From positions 4,339,001 through 4,403,000 of the forward strand of contig JAKELP010000041.1 of assembly GCA_029929735.1 (NCBI GenBank): a DNA stretch of 64,000 bases. The letters run 5' to 3'. Below, in pieces: positions 12,501-22,047 of the stretch. The DNA is from Mimosa pudica. Its lineage: Eukaryota > Streptophyta > Magnoliopsida > Fabales > Fabaceae. The position numbers and the translations under genes are program-made. The notes below the pieces were generated by a model. It ran no database searches, was not told the DNA's origin, and saw nothing but the letters and a program-made list of their open reading frames with translations. The first letter of the stretch is position 1. Each line of letters opens with the position of its first letter.

Positions 12501-12646
12501 CTTTGATTTCCTCCAAAGGTCACTGTGGCTCCATCTTTGATCACCAGAGACTTGAACTTGTCTCTGTCTCCAGTCATATGTCTCGAGCATCCGCTATCGA
12601 TGTACCAATTTTTGTTCTTGGATGCCTTGAGACACACCTGAAACAA
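9530..12646 (-). CDS. pol: SIRE-like Pol polyprotein (protease, integrase, RT, RNase H)
   Basis: About 1038 residues in the same frame as gag, starting right after its UGA; the first codon is TTG, not ATG, so independent initiation is unlikely. Counting from that codon: aspartic protease motif DSG at 17-19; integrase zinc-binding H146, H151, C180, C183; integrase catalytic triad D211, D274, E310 with the classic 35-residue spacing; reverse transcriptase D638 and YVDD at 723-726; RNase H with SDSD near 887 and STEAE near 926-930. The Ser/Pro/Glu-rich linker at about 435-500 separates integrase and RT. All key residues are present and there are no lesions, so the enzyme set looks functional. 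It ends at 9530. Confidence 0.96.
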   Translation of the reverse strand: MFQVCLKASKNKNWYIDSGCSRHMTGDRDKFKSLVIKDGATVTFGGNQSGKITGVGEVGPVKDVYLVDGLCHNLLSVSQSTDKGNWVIFDSNECLIVDKQDLNIDKANLKCKIKAIRNGNLYTLDLCQQLEEKCLISSDENSWLWHKRLAHANFTQLDVLIKKELAVGIPPFKVKHDFICESCQRGKQTKSSFKTKKRVSTSRPLELIHMDLVGPAEVKSLGGNLYALVVVDDYSRFTWTLFLASKQDAFDAFVVLAKKVQNEKDLKITAIRTDHGGEFENHSFTELCEQNGIEHNFSAPRTPQQNGVVERKNRVLTEMARSMLNEKEVSQMFWADAMSTACYISNRAYVRKGLDKTPYELYKGRKPNISHLRIFGSKCYVHNNGKVNLGKFDPKADVGIFIGYSLRSKAYRIYNIRTKTVEESMHVVFDETPTWGQSTEDDEALNFPNLPSSSSPPKETTTSYPKEEGEPSDVPSGQPMPEEAQLPIARRHHRDHPLDQVFGDVSSGVRTRRQVQNEVEFGAFLSQIEPTSVEQALEDCDWIIAMQEELNQFERSQVWELVPRPSHQSIVGTKWVFKNKLDETGQITRNKARLVAKGYNQEEGIDYEETFAPVARLEAIRILLAFASMKGFRLYQMDVKSAFLNGYIKEEVYVEQPPGFENHKNPKHVYRLKKALYGLKQAPRAWYERLSSFLLGKGFSRGKLDNTLFILHKDRDMLIVQIYVDDIIFGATNEKLCEDFSKIMQGEFEMSMMGELTFFLGLQIKQKKNGIFISQTKYCRELLKKFGMDECKEYDTPMSTSAALDADAKGKSVSLPMYRGMIGSLLYLTASRPNIQFSVGMCARFQANPKESHLTCVKRILRYLEGTQELGLWYPRGNQEFLWAYSDSDHAGYKTDRKSTSGQCAFLGGCLVSWASKKQTCVSLSSTEAEYIAAASCCAQVLWLKNQLRDLGLEFPEAPILCDNTSTISLAKNPVQHTRTKHIDVRHHFIRDHVQKKDVKVQFVPTQQQLADIFTKPLGTDQFIFIRGDLGMVNPNEV

Positions 12647-14497
12647 TCAAGCAATTTTAGGTACCCAACCTCTCTTGGGTCCTTTGTCGTTAGTGTCTAG
12701 GACCCTTGGCCTAGCTTTGGGCTTATCCTTGTGCCTATACACATTTGGAGCCTTTGGCCTAGTGTTGGCTCTAGACTCTTGGGTTCTCCCAGTGGGATGA
12801 TTCCAGGCTTGGGATCCTTGTCCTCTCTTGATTTCCTTTGCAGGTGGAGGATCCTTTGTAGCCCTGGTTCCTTTAGGGACCCACTTGTATGAGCTGTTAG
12901 CTCCATGCTTTTTAGCATTACAGGTGGACATCGAGTGTCCTTTCCTGTTGCAGTAATTACAGAAGCTGAAAGGTGAGGAGCTATGACTGGTGGCTTTATG
13001 GAAGAACTTTAAGTAAGGCTTTACTTTTGGTTCTTCCCACGTTTTCTTCCTGGGGGTATATCCCAAGCCAGTCCTATCCCTATATGCCCTTTGGTTCATT
13101 AAAAGTATATTCAGCATTTCTGAACCATTGGTGAATTTCTGCAGGGCATTTTGCAGCTTATTATTTTCTTCTGAGATTTTGCTGCAATTTGGACAGCTCT
13201 CAGGTGTTGGGATGTTGGGTTCTGCTTGAGGAGAACCCTGTCCATCCACCATTGGAGATCTTCTAGCTTCCGCTAGTTCCTCACTGAGTGAGTCCACCTT
13301 GGACTCAAGTGACTCCTTTTTGGTTTTCAAGAATTTATAGGCTTTACATAGTTTAGAGAATTCTTCATGAATCTCATTGTAAGCCTCTTGTAGTTCAGGA
13401 AGAGTTACCTCATGTTCTTCATTGGTGAGGTCAAGATCTGAAGATGCTTCCTCATCCTCTTCTCTAGCTACCAGGCAGAGGTTGGCAACTTCTTCATCAT
13501 CACTTGCTTCCTCATCTGAGCTATTTACCCAAATGGAGGAAACGAGTGCCTTTCTTTTATCCTTGCCTTTGGACCTCTGCAGGCTGGGACACTCAGCCTT
13601 GAAGTGACCAGGCTTATTGCATTCAAAGCACACAGGGACCTTCTCTTTCTTGTATCCCCTCTTCTGGCTGGTGTCACCTTTCTGATAGCCTTCCTTCTTC
13701 CTGAGGAATTTCCTGAACTTCCTCACCATCAGGGCCATCTCCTCATCGTCCATCTCATCGTCGTCATCCTCATCATTGTCCTTGATCTCTTTGCTGGGAG
13801 CAACGAGAGCAAGGTTCTTACTCTTGGATGAGGTTTGAGGAGCTCTCATAGCCAGCAAGGTTGGCTCATATTCAGCAAGTGAGCCAAAAAGAGCGGTGAC
13901 GGAGCTGGTTGATTCTCCTTGCACTTCTTGCAGAATAGTGACTTTGGTGATCCAGTCACCCTTCAAGATTTTCAGAATCTTGCTCACCTGCTCTCTTTCA
14001 GGGATATCCTTACCAAGCGAGGCTAGATTATTGATGAGATGGGTGAATCTGAGCTCTAGATCTCTGATAGGCTCGGTGGGGCTTAGCATGGCAAATTTGT
14101 GGAATTCTTCCACCAGCATCTCAACACGTCTTGCTTTAACTCCCCTGGTTCCGGAGTGTGCAGCCTCAAGAGCCTCCCACATATCCTTTGCATTTTTGTG
14201 GTGGCTGATCCTGTGAAACTCTTTGTAGCTGAGAGCACACTGGATGTAGTGCATAGCTCTATGGTTGAGTTGGACTAGAGCATAGTCCTCAGCAGTATAT
14301 CTGGCTTTTGCCTTAGCAAATCCTTCCTCATCTAAGGGAGTTTGATCCCCATGTTCGATCACGTCCCATAGTCTGATATCGCTTGACTTGATATAGGTTT
14401 CCATTCTGAACTTCCAGAATGTATAGTTGTGCCCATCGAAACCTGGGGGCTTGTTGGGTTGTACAGCAACATCTGGCAGACCATACTCCGTATCCAT
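12647..14497 (-). CDS. gag: SIRE-like Gag (nucleocapsid/capsid polyprotein)
   Basis: 616 residues starting MDTEYGLPDVAV at 14497, 48 bases after the primer binding site. The N-terminal 250 residues match the copia gag domains (DUF4219/UBN2-type: KPPGFDGHNYTFW, then the helical block with MWEALEAAHSGT). An acidic run of Asp and Glu lies near residues 238-253. Two CCHC zinc knuckles bind RNA: CFECNKPGHFKAEC at about 288-301 and CNYCNRKGHSMSTC at about 513-526; between them is a Glu-rich coiled-coil-like stretch. The frame is closed by a single UGA at 12649-12647, after which the same frame continues directly as pol. Gag forms the virus-like particle in the cytoplasm. No internal stop or frameshift was seen. 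Confidence 0.95.
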   Translation of the reverse strand: MDTEYGLPDVAVQPNKPPGFDGHNYTFWKFRMETYIKSSDIRLWDVIEHGDQTPLDEEGFAKAKARYTAEDYALVQLNHRAMHYIQCALSYKEFHRISHHKNAKDMWEALEAAHSGTRGVKARRVEMLVEEFHKFAMLSPTEPIRDLELRFTHLINNLASLGKDIPEREQVSKILKILKGDWITKVTILQEVQGESTSSVTALFGSLAEYEPTLLAMRAPQTSSKSKNLALVAPSKEIKDNDEDDDDEMDDEEMALMVRKFRKFLRKKEGYQKGDTSQKRGYKKEKVPVCFECNKPGHFKAECPSLQRSKGKDKRKALVSSIWVNSSDEEASDDEEVANLCLVAREEDEEASSDLDLTNEEHEVTLPELQEAYNEIHEEFSKLCKAYKFLKTKKESLESKVDSLSEELAEARRSPMVDGQGSPQAEPNIPTPESCPNCSKISEENNKLQNALQKFTNGSEMLNILLMNQRAYRDRTGLGYTPRKKTWEEPKVKPYLKFFHKATSHSSSPFSFCNYCNRKGHSMSTCNAKKHGANSSYKWVPKGTRATKDPPPAKEIKRGQGSQAWNHPTGRTQESRANTRPKAPNVYRHKDKPKARPRVLDTNDKGPKRGWVPKIA

Positions 14498-14544
14498 TAC
14501 TTAGATCTTTGCTTTCCGGATTCGTTGGAATCGAGTGAGAAAGA

Positions 14545-14559
14545 CCTGCTCTGATACCA
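14545..14559 (-). other. Primer binding site for initiator Met tRNA
   Basis: The minus strand reads TGGTATCAGAGCAGG two bases after the 5' LTR end. TGGTATCAGAGC is the classic complement of the 3' end of plant initiator methionine tRNA, used to prime minus-strand DNA synthesis in most plant copia elements. Confidence 0.95.
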
Positions 14560-15091
14560 AATGAACGTAATGGATGCACAAGAGGGGGGGGGGTGAATTG
14601 TGCTTCAAAAATAAATACTCAAAGTAAATGACACAAGATTTATACTGGTTCGGTCTACCTGACCTACGTCCAGTCCTCAACCACCCAGGCCGAGAGTTTC
14701 ACTATAACTCAGGTTTTAAATCGGGTTCACCTGAAACCTTACAACCGCAAGTTTTACGGGCTCACTTGCAACCTTACAACAAGTTTTACACTGGCTCACT
14801 TGTAACCTATCTAACTGTCTCCCCCTCACACCAAGCAAGGGTTTGAAGTTTACACTTGAAGGCTTTTCTGACTAAGTTCTCTTACAGAACAAATGATGTT
14901 ACACACTTAAGTTCAATAAATGCTCTTTTAACAGAAAGAGACTTAACTACTGTGAGTACAGAATAGGTAGGTGAAAAATCACTCCAAGTGTTAAATGCTC
15001 TTCATTTTTCTGGGCAGCTTGAATGAATAAGGATTTTCTCGCTCAAGAATATTTGAAGATCATTAACTTCTTCATAAATGAAGTTGAGCTT

Positions 15092-15101
15092 CCTTATATA
15101 G
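15092..15101 (-). promoter_or_regulatory. TATA box of the retrotransposon promoter
   Basis: The minus strand reads CTATATAAGG, a good plant TATA box, about 1.13 kb into the 5' LTR. Transcription would start about 30 bases further left, leaving roughly 500 bases of R-U5 before the primer binding site. Confidence 0.7.
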
Positions 15102-15570
15102 TCTTCAAGCATTTTGAACTCTTGGTAGGTGGGCTAGCCGTTTGAATATGTCCGTTTTTCCCTTGTTACCGTTCGCCCATTTAATGCTTCATTAATGCAT
15201 AGCAGGTTTGACTTGCTTTATCTCTGAAAAGTAGTCCTGACACCTCTGCTCTGACAAAAGCATTCTGACACTGCATCTCTTTGAACGTTCAGACATTCTG
15301 ATTGCTTGCGGAAGCAACTTCTCATCCGGAAGCAACCTTACTGAGTGTGCTGCACTTGAACGTTAGTTTAGCAATATAATCATATAGTCTCATGCAGTGG
15401 GTGATCCTAAGTCTAAGGTGTATCCGGAAGCACTTCTACATCCGGAAGTAAATTCACTTGATGAGGGATTTAGTTCACCATGACTTGCTCTCGCTTAGTC
15501 TATTTCATTCCACTACTCAGCGCTAGTCACTGAGCTATCGGAAGCACTTTTACTTGACGTGGTGAATTCA

Positions 15571-15995
15571 CTGACGCTTAGGGTGAAATCTATTCTATCA
15601 GTCTGCGCCAGTCAAGATCTAATAGGAAGCAACTTCACTTGATGTTGCATTTCTGCTGACGCTCGGGGTTATATCTAGTCTATCAACCTGCGCCAGTCTA
15701 AATCTAATAGGAAGTGCTTTCACTTGGCGAAGTAAACTTACTGACGCTTGGGGTAATAACTATTCTATTTCTCTGCGCCAGTCTAAGTCTAACAGGAAGC
15801 GCTTTCACTTGGGGAAGTAGACTTACTGACGCTTGGTGTAATATCTATTCTGTCGCTCTGCGCCAGTCTAATTCTAACAGGAAGCGCTTTCACTTGGGGA
15901 AGTAGACTCACTGTCGCTTGGAGTAATATCTATTCTATCGCTCTGCGCCAGTCTAAGTCTAACAGGAAGCAACTTCGCTTCCGATTGAACCATAG
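15571..15995. repeat. 85-bp tandem array in U3 of the 5' LTR
   Basis: The same five-unit array as in the other LTR, differing by one base. It lies several hundred bases upstream of the TATA box in the transcribing LTR, the position where copia LTRs such as tobacco Tnt1 carry tandem enhancer boxes. An enhancer role here is inferred. Confidence 0.93.
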
Positions 15996-16235
15996 CTTAG
16001 TCTTAGGGTTTGTGCACCTAAAGTTCATGGACCAAGTTAAATCCCTAGTTATTTACTTGCTGACGCTGGGGGATGAAAGCATTCATCCGCATGCGCAAGT
16101 CCTAATCTAACCGGAAGTAAATCTTCATCCGGAAGCACTCTTACTTGGGATCCTAAGTATACTATTGCTTCCTAGGCACTTGGTCTAATCCTTTATATTT
16201 TAGTCTTCATCAAAACTTAAGATTCTAACAGTTTC

Positions 16236-16665
16236 TTGGCTTTCTAAGAATAAACCAGTTTGAGAGTTTATACAATATGAGAGTTTCTTCTACTCAATCT
16301 TCATCTTTTGAGTTGGCATTTGTGGCTTATTTTTCTTGTGAGATCTACTCATGGAGATGTTTCAAAAACCAATTAAGTTGTATAATTGCCGATAAGAGTG
16401 TAGATCATTTGAGATGATTCTTGAATCAATTACCACTCATAATGACTTTGATGCCAATGACGACATTTTTCGATTCCTAAATTCTGATATAGGAATGATG
16501 AAGGTGGATGGTTGGATTTTTGGTGGCAACGACTCTCTCTTACCAATACTAGGATTATATCATTTTTACCATTGCTATATTTTTTATTTATATTTTATTA
16601 TTCAGACCTTTATTTTGTATTTCCAATGTTAAATGAAACAATATATTTTTTTATCAAAAAAACAA
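16236..16665. other. Intergenic DNA, nothing recognised
   Basis: About 430 bases between the retrotransposon and the next MITE. Short open frames have no recognisable similarity. Confidence 0.5.
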
Positions 16666-17313
16666 GGGTAATGGACCTAATCTGCCTCCAAAGTAACACC
16701 AAGGAGCGCTCAGCACACTAAACTAACAACAGACCCGTATTTGTACTCCAAGTAACCAAGGTGTTTAAAAATTACCCCAGGTGGACGGTCAATGACGTTT
16801 GACACTATGCCTATGTGGCCGCCACGTGAAGACATGTTTTGCCATCTGGCACCTTGTCATCGCCACGTAGGATAAGTTCATGTGGGTCCCGCATATAATA
16901 ATAAACAATTTCTCCCTTCACCTCCCCATGGCCAGCCCCCCATCGCCTCCCTTTCACCTCCACAGCCGCCCCACCTCCACAGCCCCGCCGCCCCAGGGCG
17001 GCTGTGGAGGTGAAAGGGAGGCGGTGGGGGGCTGGCCATAGGGGGTGAAGGGGGAGGGGGAGAAATTGTTTATTATTATATGCATGACCCACATGAACTT
17101 ATCATACGTGACGATGACAAGATGTCGGGTGGCAAAACATGTCTTCACGTGGCGCCCACATAGGCATAGTAACGGTCAAACGTCATTGACCGTCCACCCG
17201 GGGTAGTTTTTAAACACCTTGATTACTTGAAGTACAAATACGGGCTTGTTTTTTGTTTAGGGAATTGAGCGCGCCTTGGTGGTTACTTTGGGGGCATATT
17301 AAGTCCATTACCC
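16666..17313. mobile_element. Long, near-perfect palindromic Mutator-like MITE
   Basis: A 648-base palindrome beginning GGGTAATGGACCTAATCTGC and ending TTAAGTCCATTACCC, with perfect 9-bp flanking duplications AAAAAACAA (16657-16665 and 17314-17322). The arms, about 310 bases each, pair almost throughout, including a GC-rich core near 16930-17040. Nine-base duplications and long terminal repeats are the signature of Mutator-like elements. There is no coding content; open frames here result from the palindrome. Confidence 0.9.
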
Positions 17314-17336
17314 AAAAAACAATATACTCCCTCCGT

Positions 17337-17563
17337 TCCTAAATATAAGAGCACTTTGACTTTTTTGGAGAATCCTAAGAAAACAAAATGAACAATTTAA
17401 TAATAACATATTTTAAATATTATTGGATCATATGTAAGTTCATAAGTCAAATAAACTAGTTTAGTGAAAAAATTTGGGAAAATCAAATTTTAATTACCAT
17501 ATTTTGTTTTTTTAGGATTCTCCAAAAAAGTCAAAGTGCTCTTATATTTAGGAACGGAGAGAG
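17337..17563. mobile_element. Mariner/Stowaway MITE 4
   Basis: CTCCCTCCGTTCCTAAATAT and ATATTTAGGAACGGAGAGAG termini with flanking TA. The subterminal AGAGCACTTTGACTTTTTTGG pairs with its complement at the right end. It lies 14 bases after the target duplication of the preceding palindrome. Confidence 0.88.
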
Positions 17564-17565
17564 TA

Positions 17566-20500
17566 TTTTTTTGACAAAAACAAAAGTATCATCTTTGGGC
17601 TCAGTTCAAAACAAAAGTATTATCTGTGTACATATTTCAACGACTTCAAACAATTTTCAACTTTTGTCTATTAACAAAAATGCCACACTAATTTTTACGC
17701 ACATATTGATTACAAATCTTATTTTCTTAGATTTTCACTTATCCAAGACTTCCACTCCAATTTTATGCTTATCTCCACATTAAAAAGCTCAACATTTACT
17801 TACCTATATTATAAAAGTTTGATTAAATCTTTCTTTGAACTTATTAAGCATCTTCCTATCACAAATGGTATAATTTCTCTACATCAACCACCCAAATTAT
17901 ATTTAAGTACAATATCTCCATAAATTTCCTCATCATCTTGTAGAATTGATCCAATAACTTTGTTTAATGCCGAATTACAAATGCATCTAACCAATGGAAT
18001 ATTGAAAAAAAAGAAAGTAAAATATAAGTCTCATGAAGAGATGCTACATTAAAAACAGGAAAATGTAAGTGTAGTATTGTAGATGGGGAAAAGTGAAAGT
18101 ACGGAAGAGAGGAGTGTGGTGGGCTTGTGTTTTAGTCTGCTCAGAGCATCACAGCTGGATCTAGCTCATCCCAGCTGGCACTGTACCTTCATATCCTCCC
18201 TTTCCACATTTTTTAGTAGGAGTATTATATCTTCATTTCCTTTTTAATTTTTTTTATATTTATTATGTTTGCCACCCCATTACCTTCTGTGTTACTAACA
18301 TTTTAGTATTATTATATAAAAAATAATGAATGAAAATAAATTAGAGTTAATTTACATATATACTCGGCAAGTTTTAAGAGCTACTATTTTGTTTATGATT
18401 TTTTTTTACTTCAAAACAATAAAAAATTTTGTCTTTTATCTAAAATATTGTACTAGTACATTAGCTTTTTCATGAAGAAAAAATTGCTGCGTTTTAAAAT
18501 TTTTGGGCAGAACCTATAAAACTTTCAATACAAAATATCTCAAAATACACATTTGTGAGACAAATCTACACCTCAACATAAAAGAAATTACAGTAGTCCA
18601 ATTTCCAACTATCATAAGCAGTTTTTTTTTTTTGGCACCATAACCAAGGGCAAAACAGCTACTCTGCCTCCCATTTGAAATTACAATTTTACCCCTATTT
18701 CTATTTTTCCATTCTCGGATTTTTCCTTGTCATTTTTATGTACTGTTTCGTGCAACTTGTCCTTATACTTCCCACTCTGCCCTTCATATTCTTTCCCCTT
18801 TTCATATTTATTTATCTATTGATTTTTTACTCTTTTCATCTCCTCAACGTTCTTAGCTATATTATTCATTTATTCAATTCAACCCCAGCAGCGAGCTGGG
18901 TCCCCAAAATAAGTTGAAAAAAATGAACAATGAAAAAAAACCACAACAACAACGTGGGCGGAATGCGAACCACGGAAGACCTCCTTTTTTGGTACTAATT
19001 TAAGTAATGGGAATACTAATAATTATAATAATTGCAGAAATTAATTAAGAATATTTACTGCGATGTTTCAACCACTTGCTAGACCGTTGTTGTATTAAAA
19101 CTTCTTTCGCCGTTATTGTACTTAATTTCAATCATTATTTTACTTAATTACAGTAATTCTTTTCAGTGTGTTGGCCAAAAAAAAAGTAATTCTTTTCAGT
19201 GGCATATATTCTTTTTTGTTGGCCTCTTGCTCCTATCAATAAGAAAGAAAACTTATGATGAAAAAATTAATAAGAAAGAAAACCTCTTGTGTAGTATTAA
19301 TTCACAATTTTCTTAGGTAAAAAGGAATATATAATACACACACACAAATAATAATAGAGATATACTCTATTAAAAACCACAAAGATATTATTAATTGAGA
19401 AAAATAAAAACAATTAAATTATTAATATTAATAAATATATTAAATATATACTCCTTCCCATCCAAATCATAAGTTCATTTTAAATTTTGGTTGGAGAAAT
19501 TGAGGATGTAAAGTTAGTTACTTAAAATTGTTTATAGTTATCTTTTTTTCTTAAGACTAATCTATTCTATTTATAAAATACATACTATAATCTAATTGCA
19601 CATGACATATGTTATAATTTAGTAGTATATTTTGTTTCTTAAACTTTTAGCAAAAAAAATCAAAGTGATCTTATGTTTGAAATTCAAAGAAGTAATTTCT
19701 TTATTCAAAAGGAAATGAGGGGAAGAGGGAGTAGTAATTTTATTCAGTGCAATTGTAGTAAATGGCATGCAAATCAATCAGTACTACACTTCTACATATT
19801 TCTGTCATTTTTCATGATAAAAATGATTTTTTTTTGATACATCGGAAAGATGATAAAAATGAATTTACTTAGGTATTAAATGAAAACATTTATAATCATC
19901 ATTAGCCATTATATATTTACATTAACAAAATATAATTATATTAAAAGTGTTTAACGGTCATCTGAAATCGGTCTGAAACTCCGAATCTGATAAGTCTCTT
20001 GTATTTTACTGATACATGATGGATGATGCATTAAATTAAATCCGCGTATTATTCTACATATACATTATATATTAAATTGTTTGTTTTAACTCATTTGTTT
20101 GTGTGTATTGAATTGTTGATATATGTATAGTAATCTATGCAATCAACTGGTTCAATTGATCTCCATCAATATTCCATATTTGATCTGAATATGCAAATTT
20201 TTTTATTTTCATTTAAATAAAACACATACGATTTCAATCAAATTGGATTAAATTGCCAAATAAATCCAATTTACAAATGCATCAGACAAATCTTTTGGTT
20301 TGATTACTCATATAAAAGCCTTAATGGGGAAATAATCCATCGATTGATCCACTGATATCTTAAAATTTCTGACTCGTATAACATAGTATCTAGTAAAAAG
20401 GATGTCGCTTTTACTACAAATTAGAAACATCGAATGAAAAATATTTCAACAAGGAAATAGTCTAGCACTATTAGCTTAGATACGTACACTGATAGGATTG

Positions 20501-22047
20501 CAATCACAGAATAGAATCGTGAGTAAAAGTGGAAAAACAAAATAAAAATGGAAATCGAACAATAATTATGGCAGGCATACTTTTTTTGTAAATTTTTACA
20601 TTCATTGTGCGTGGACAAAAGAAATAATCGTAACATGCTATAGAAAAGAACAAATCATAGTAACACAAGAGATTTATTTAGTAAAAAACACAAGAGATAC
20701 TAATATCATAATCCATATAAAGTAAGATAAGAAAATGTAATAACTCTAATAATGACAAGAAAACCTAGTCTAACCTTTCTTCTCATCGACGAGCTATGGC
20801 TATTAGGACAAAAAACTTAATTACATTAATTTGTTTATAAATAAGAAATAAAGAAAAATATTAACAAACAAGAAAACTCAAGAACATGTAACAAATGGTA
20901 AGTGCATCATCTCTTAATAAAAAATGTAAACCCACAATCAATCAATAAGCAATTGATTGAGTCGGTAAGTAACTCACTTTCGTAAGGATACAAGCATGTG
21001 TTTAGGTCTTAGAAAGTGTTCTCATTGTGAGAAATAACACTACCTACATATGTAGGACTCTTAAGATTTAACGCTTGAGTCTGAATCAGTAGGTTATTAA
21101 TAGGACTAAAATAAGTGACAGTGTTTAACAAAAAAACGTACAAATCCACAGCACAACACAATTCTTCATATATTAGATTTCCACTTATCACACATATTGT
21201 CGCTACCTAATCTTTGAGTTACTTGAGTTTAGTTAAGAACGTAGTGAAATTTAAATTTAAATCTATCAACATATAATTGGCCTTAGAGTTAGTGGTGTAA
21301 GGCCAGTTATATATTTTTAGGCTTTGAGTTCTTTTATAAAGGAGACAATTGTGTTTGGTGGGGGAAGCGACAAACCATGAACCTAAAATATTCAAGTTCT
21401 CGGATGACTGATGATAGAAACTAGAAAATGCGTCGATCCATACTATCATATAAAAGAAAGAAGTTTAAACATTAGTTGTTTGTTAACATGTAAATTTACC
21501 ATAAAAGTAAAAGTTTTCGTCTATGAACTATTTTATCTTATAAATTCTTTAAAAACTCAAAATTGTCCCAAAAATCCTCAAAAGTAGTAGTAATATCTCC
21601 TTATCTCACTATAAAACAATATTGCTCATAAACCAAACCCACTAACAAATGAAGAATGGCAGAATGGTGATATATCAGCAAGGGCAATGGCAAACACACA
21701 ATCAAGTTTCAATGATAAGGAAGTGTTTTAATATTTGTGAGGAGCAATAAGGAAGGTGAAGAAAAACAGGAAAAAAAGGGATAACGGAAAAGGAAGTTGG
21801 AGAGCAGAAGTCAAAGTTGACCCTCAAAGTCTCAACCCCATCATAAAAACAAACGGTTAAAAAGGAAAAAAAAACAAAAGAACAAATCGCAGAGAGATAC
21901 TGTAACAGATCCGTAATTCCCCACAAAATCCAAGGGCAAAATCGTCCTTGGGGTCCACCTTATAATATAGGTTTCCCTTCCCTCAAAAAAACACACTCCC
22001 CACATAACACAACATAACATAGCCGCTCTCACTCTCTCTCTCTCACT
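17566..22047. other. AT-rich intergenic DNA upstream of the hexokinase-like gene
   Basis: About 4.5 kb with no supported gene. Apart from a degenerate MITE (19451-19692) it holds A/T-rich low-complexity DNA. Near its right end, about 21960 (TTATAATATAGG) and the CT-rich run at 22026-22048 are plausible core promoter and leader signals of the hexokinase-like gene. Confidence 0.5.
19451..19692. mobile_element. Degenerate mariner/Stowaway-type MITE
   Basis: TA-flanked, with diverged ends (CTCCTTCCCATCC on the left; CAAAGAAG on the right) and subterminal ATAAGTTCA against TGATCTTATG. The length fits the family, but the terminal repeats have decayed. Confidence 0.4.

Larger units (their letters stand above)
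6775..16230 (-). mobile_element. SIRE-lineage Ty1/copia LTR retrotransposon, nearly intact
   Basis: A 9456-base element in minus orientation. It is bounded by the direct 5-bp target duplication GTTTC (6770-6774 and 16231-16235) and by LTRs starting TG and ending CA. In its own orientation it runs: 5' LTR (16230-14562), primer binding site, gag, a UGA stop, pol in the same frame, a small basic ORF, polypurine tract, 3' LTR (8444-6775). The domain order protease, integrase, reverse transcriptase, RNase H defines copia. The integrase-RT linker, the conserved KTVEES block, long LTRs, same-frame gag and pol separated by a stop, and an ORF after pol point to the SIRE/Maximus lineage (established for SIRE1 of soybean). 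All catalytic residues checked are present, so the element may be autonomous. LTR near-identity implies recent movement. Confidence 0.96.
14562..16230 (-). repeat. 5' LTR of the SIRE-like element
   Basis: The 1669-base LTR that would drive transcription, reading right to left. On the plus strand it begins TGAACGTAATGG and ends GATTCTAACA. Compared base by base with the other LTR it differs by three transitions (14802, 15493 and 15735 against 7016, 7707 and 7949) and one G in a 10/11-G run. U3 is unusually long (about 1.1 kb upstream of the TATA box) and contains the 85-bp array. Confidence 0.97.

Noticed and set aside
9530..12646. Treating pol as an independently initiated gene
   Set aside because: Its first codon is TTG directly after the in-frame gag UGA; no ATG with a plausible context is near, so readthrough or splicing is more likely.
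16811..17148. Minus-strand open frames in the GC-rich core of the 16.7-kb palindrome
   Set aside because: They arise from palindrome arms read in both directions; composition is low-complexity and there is no homology.
20941..21060. AATTGATTGAGTCGGTAAGTAACTC resembling a tRNA-type A box
   Set aside because: No B box at the proper distance and no flanking duplication.
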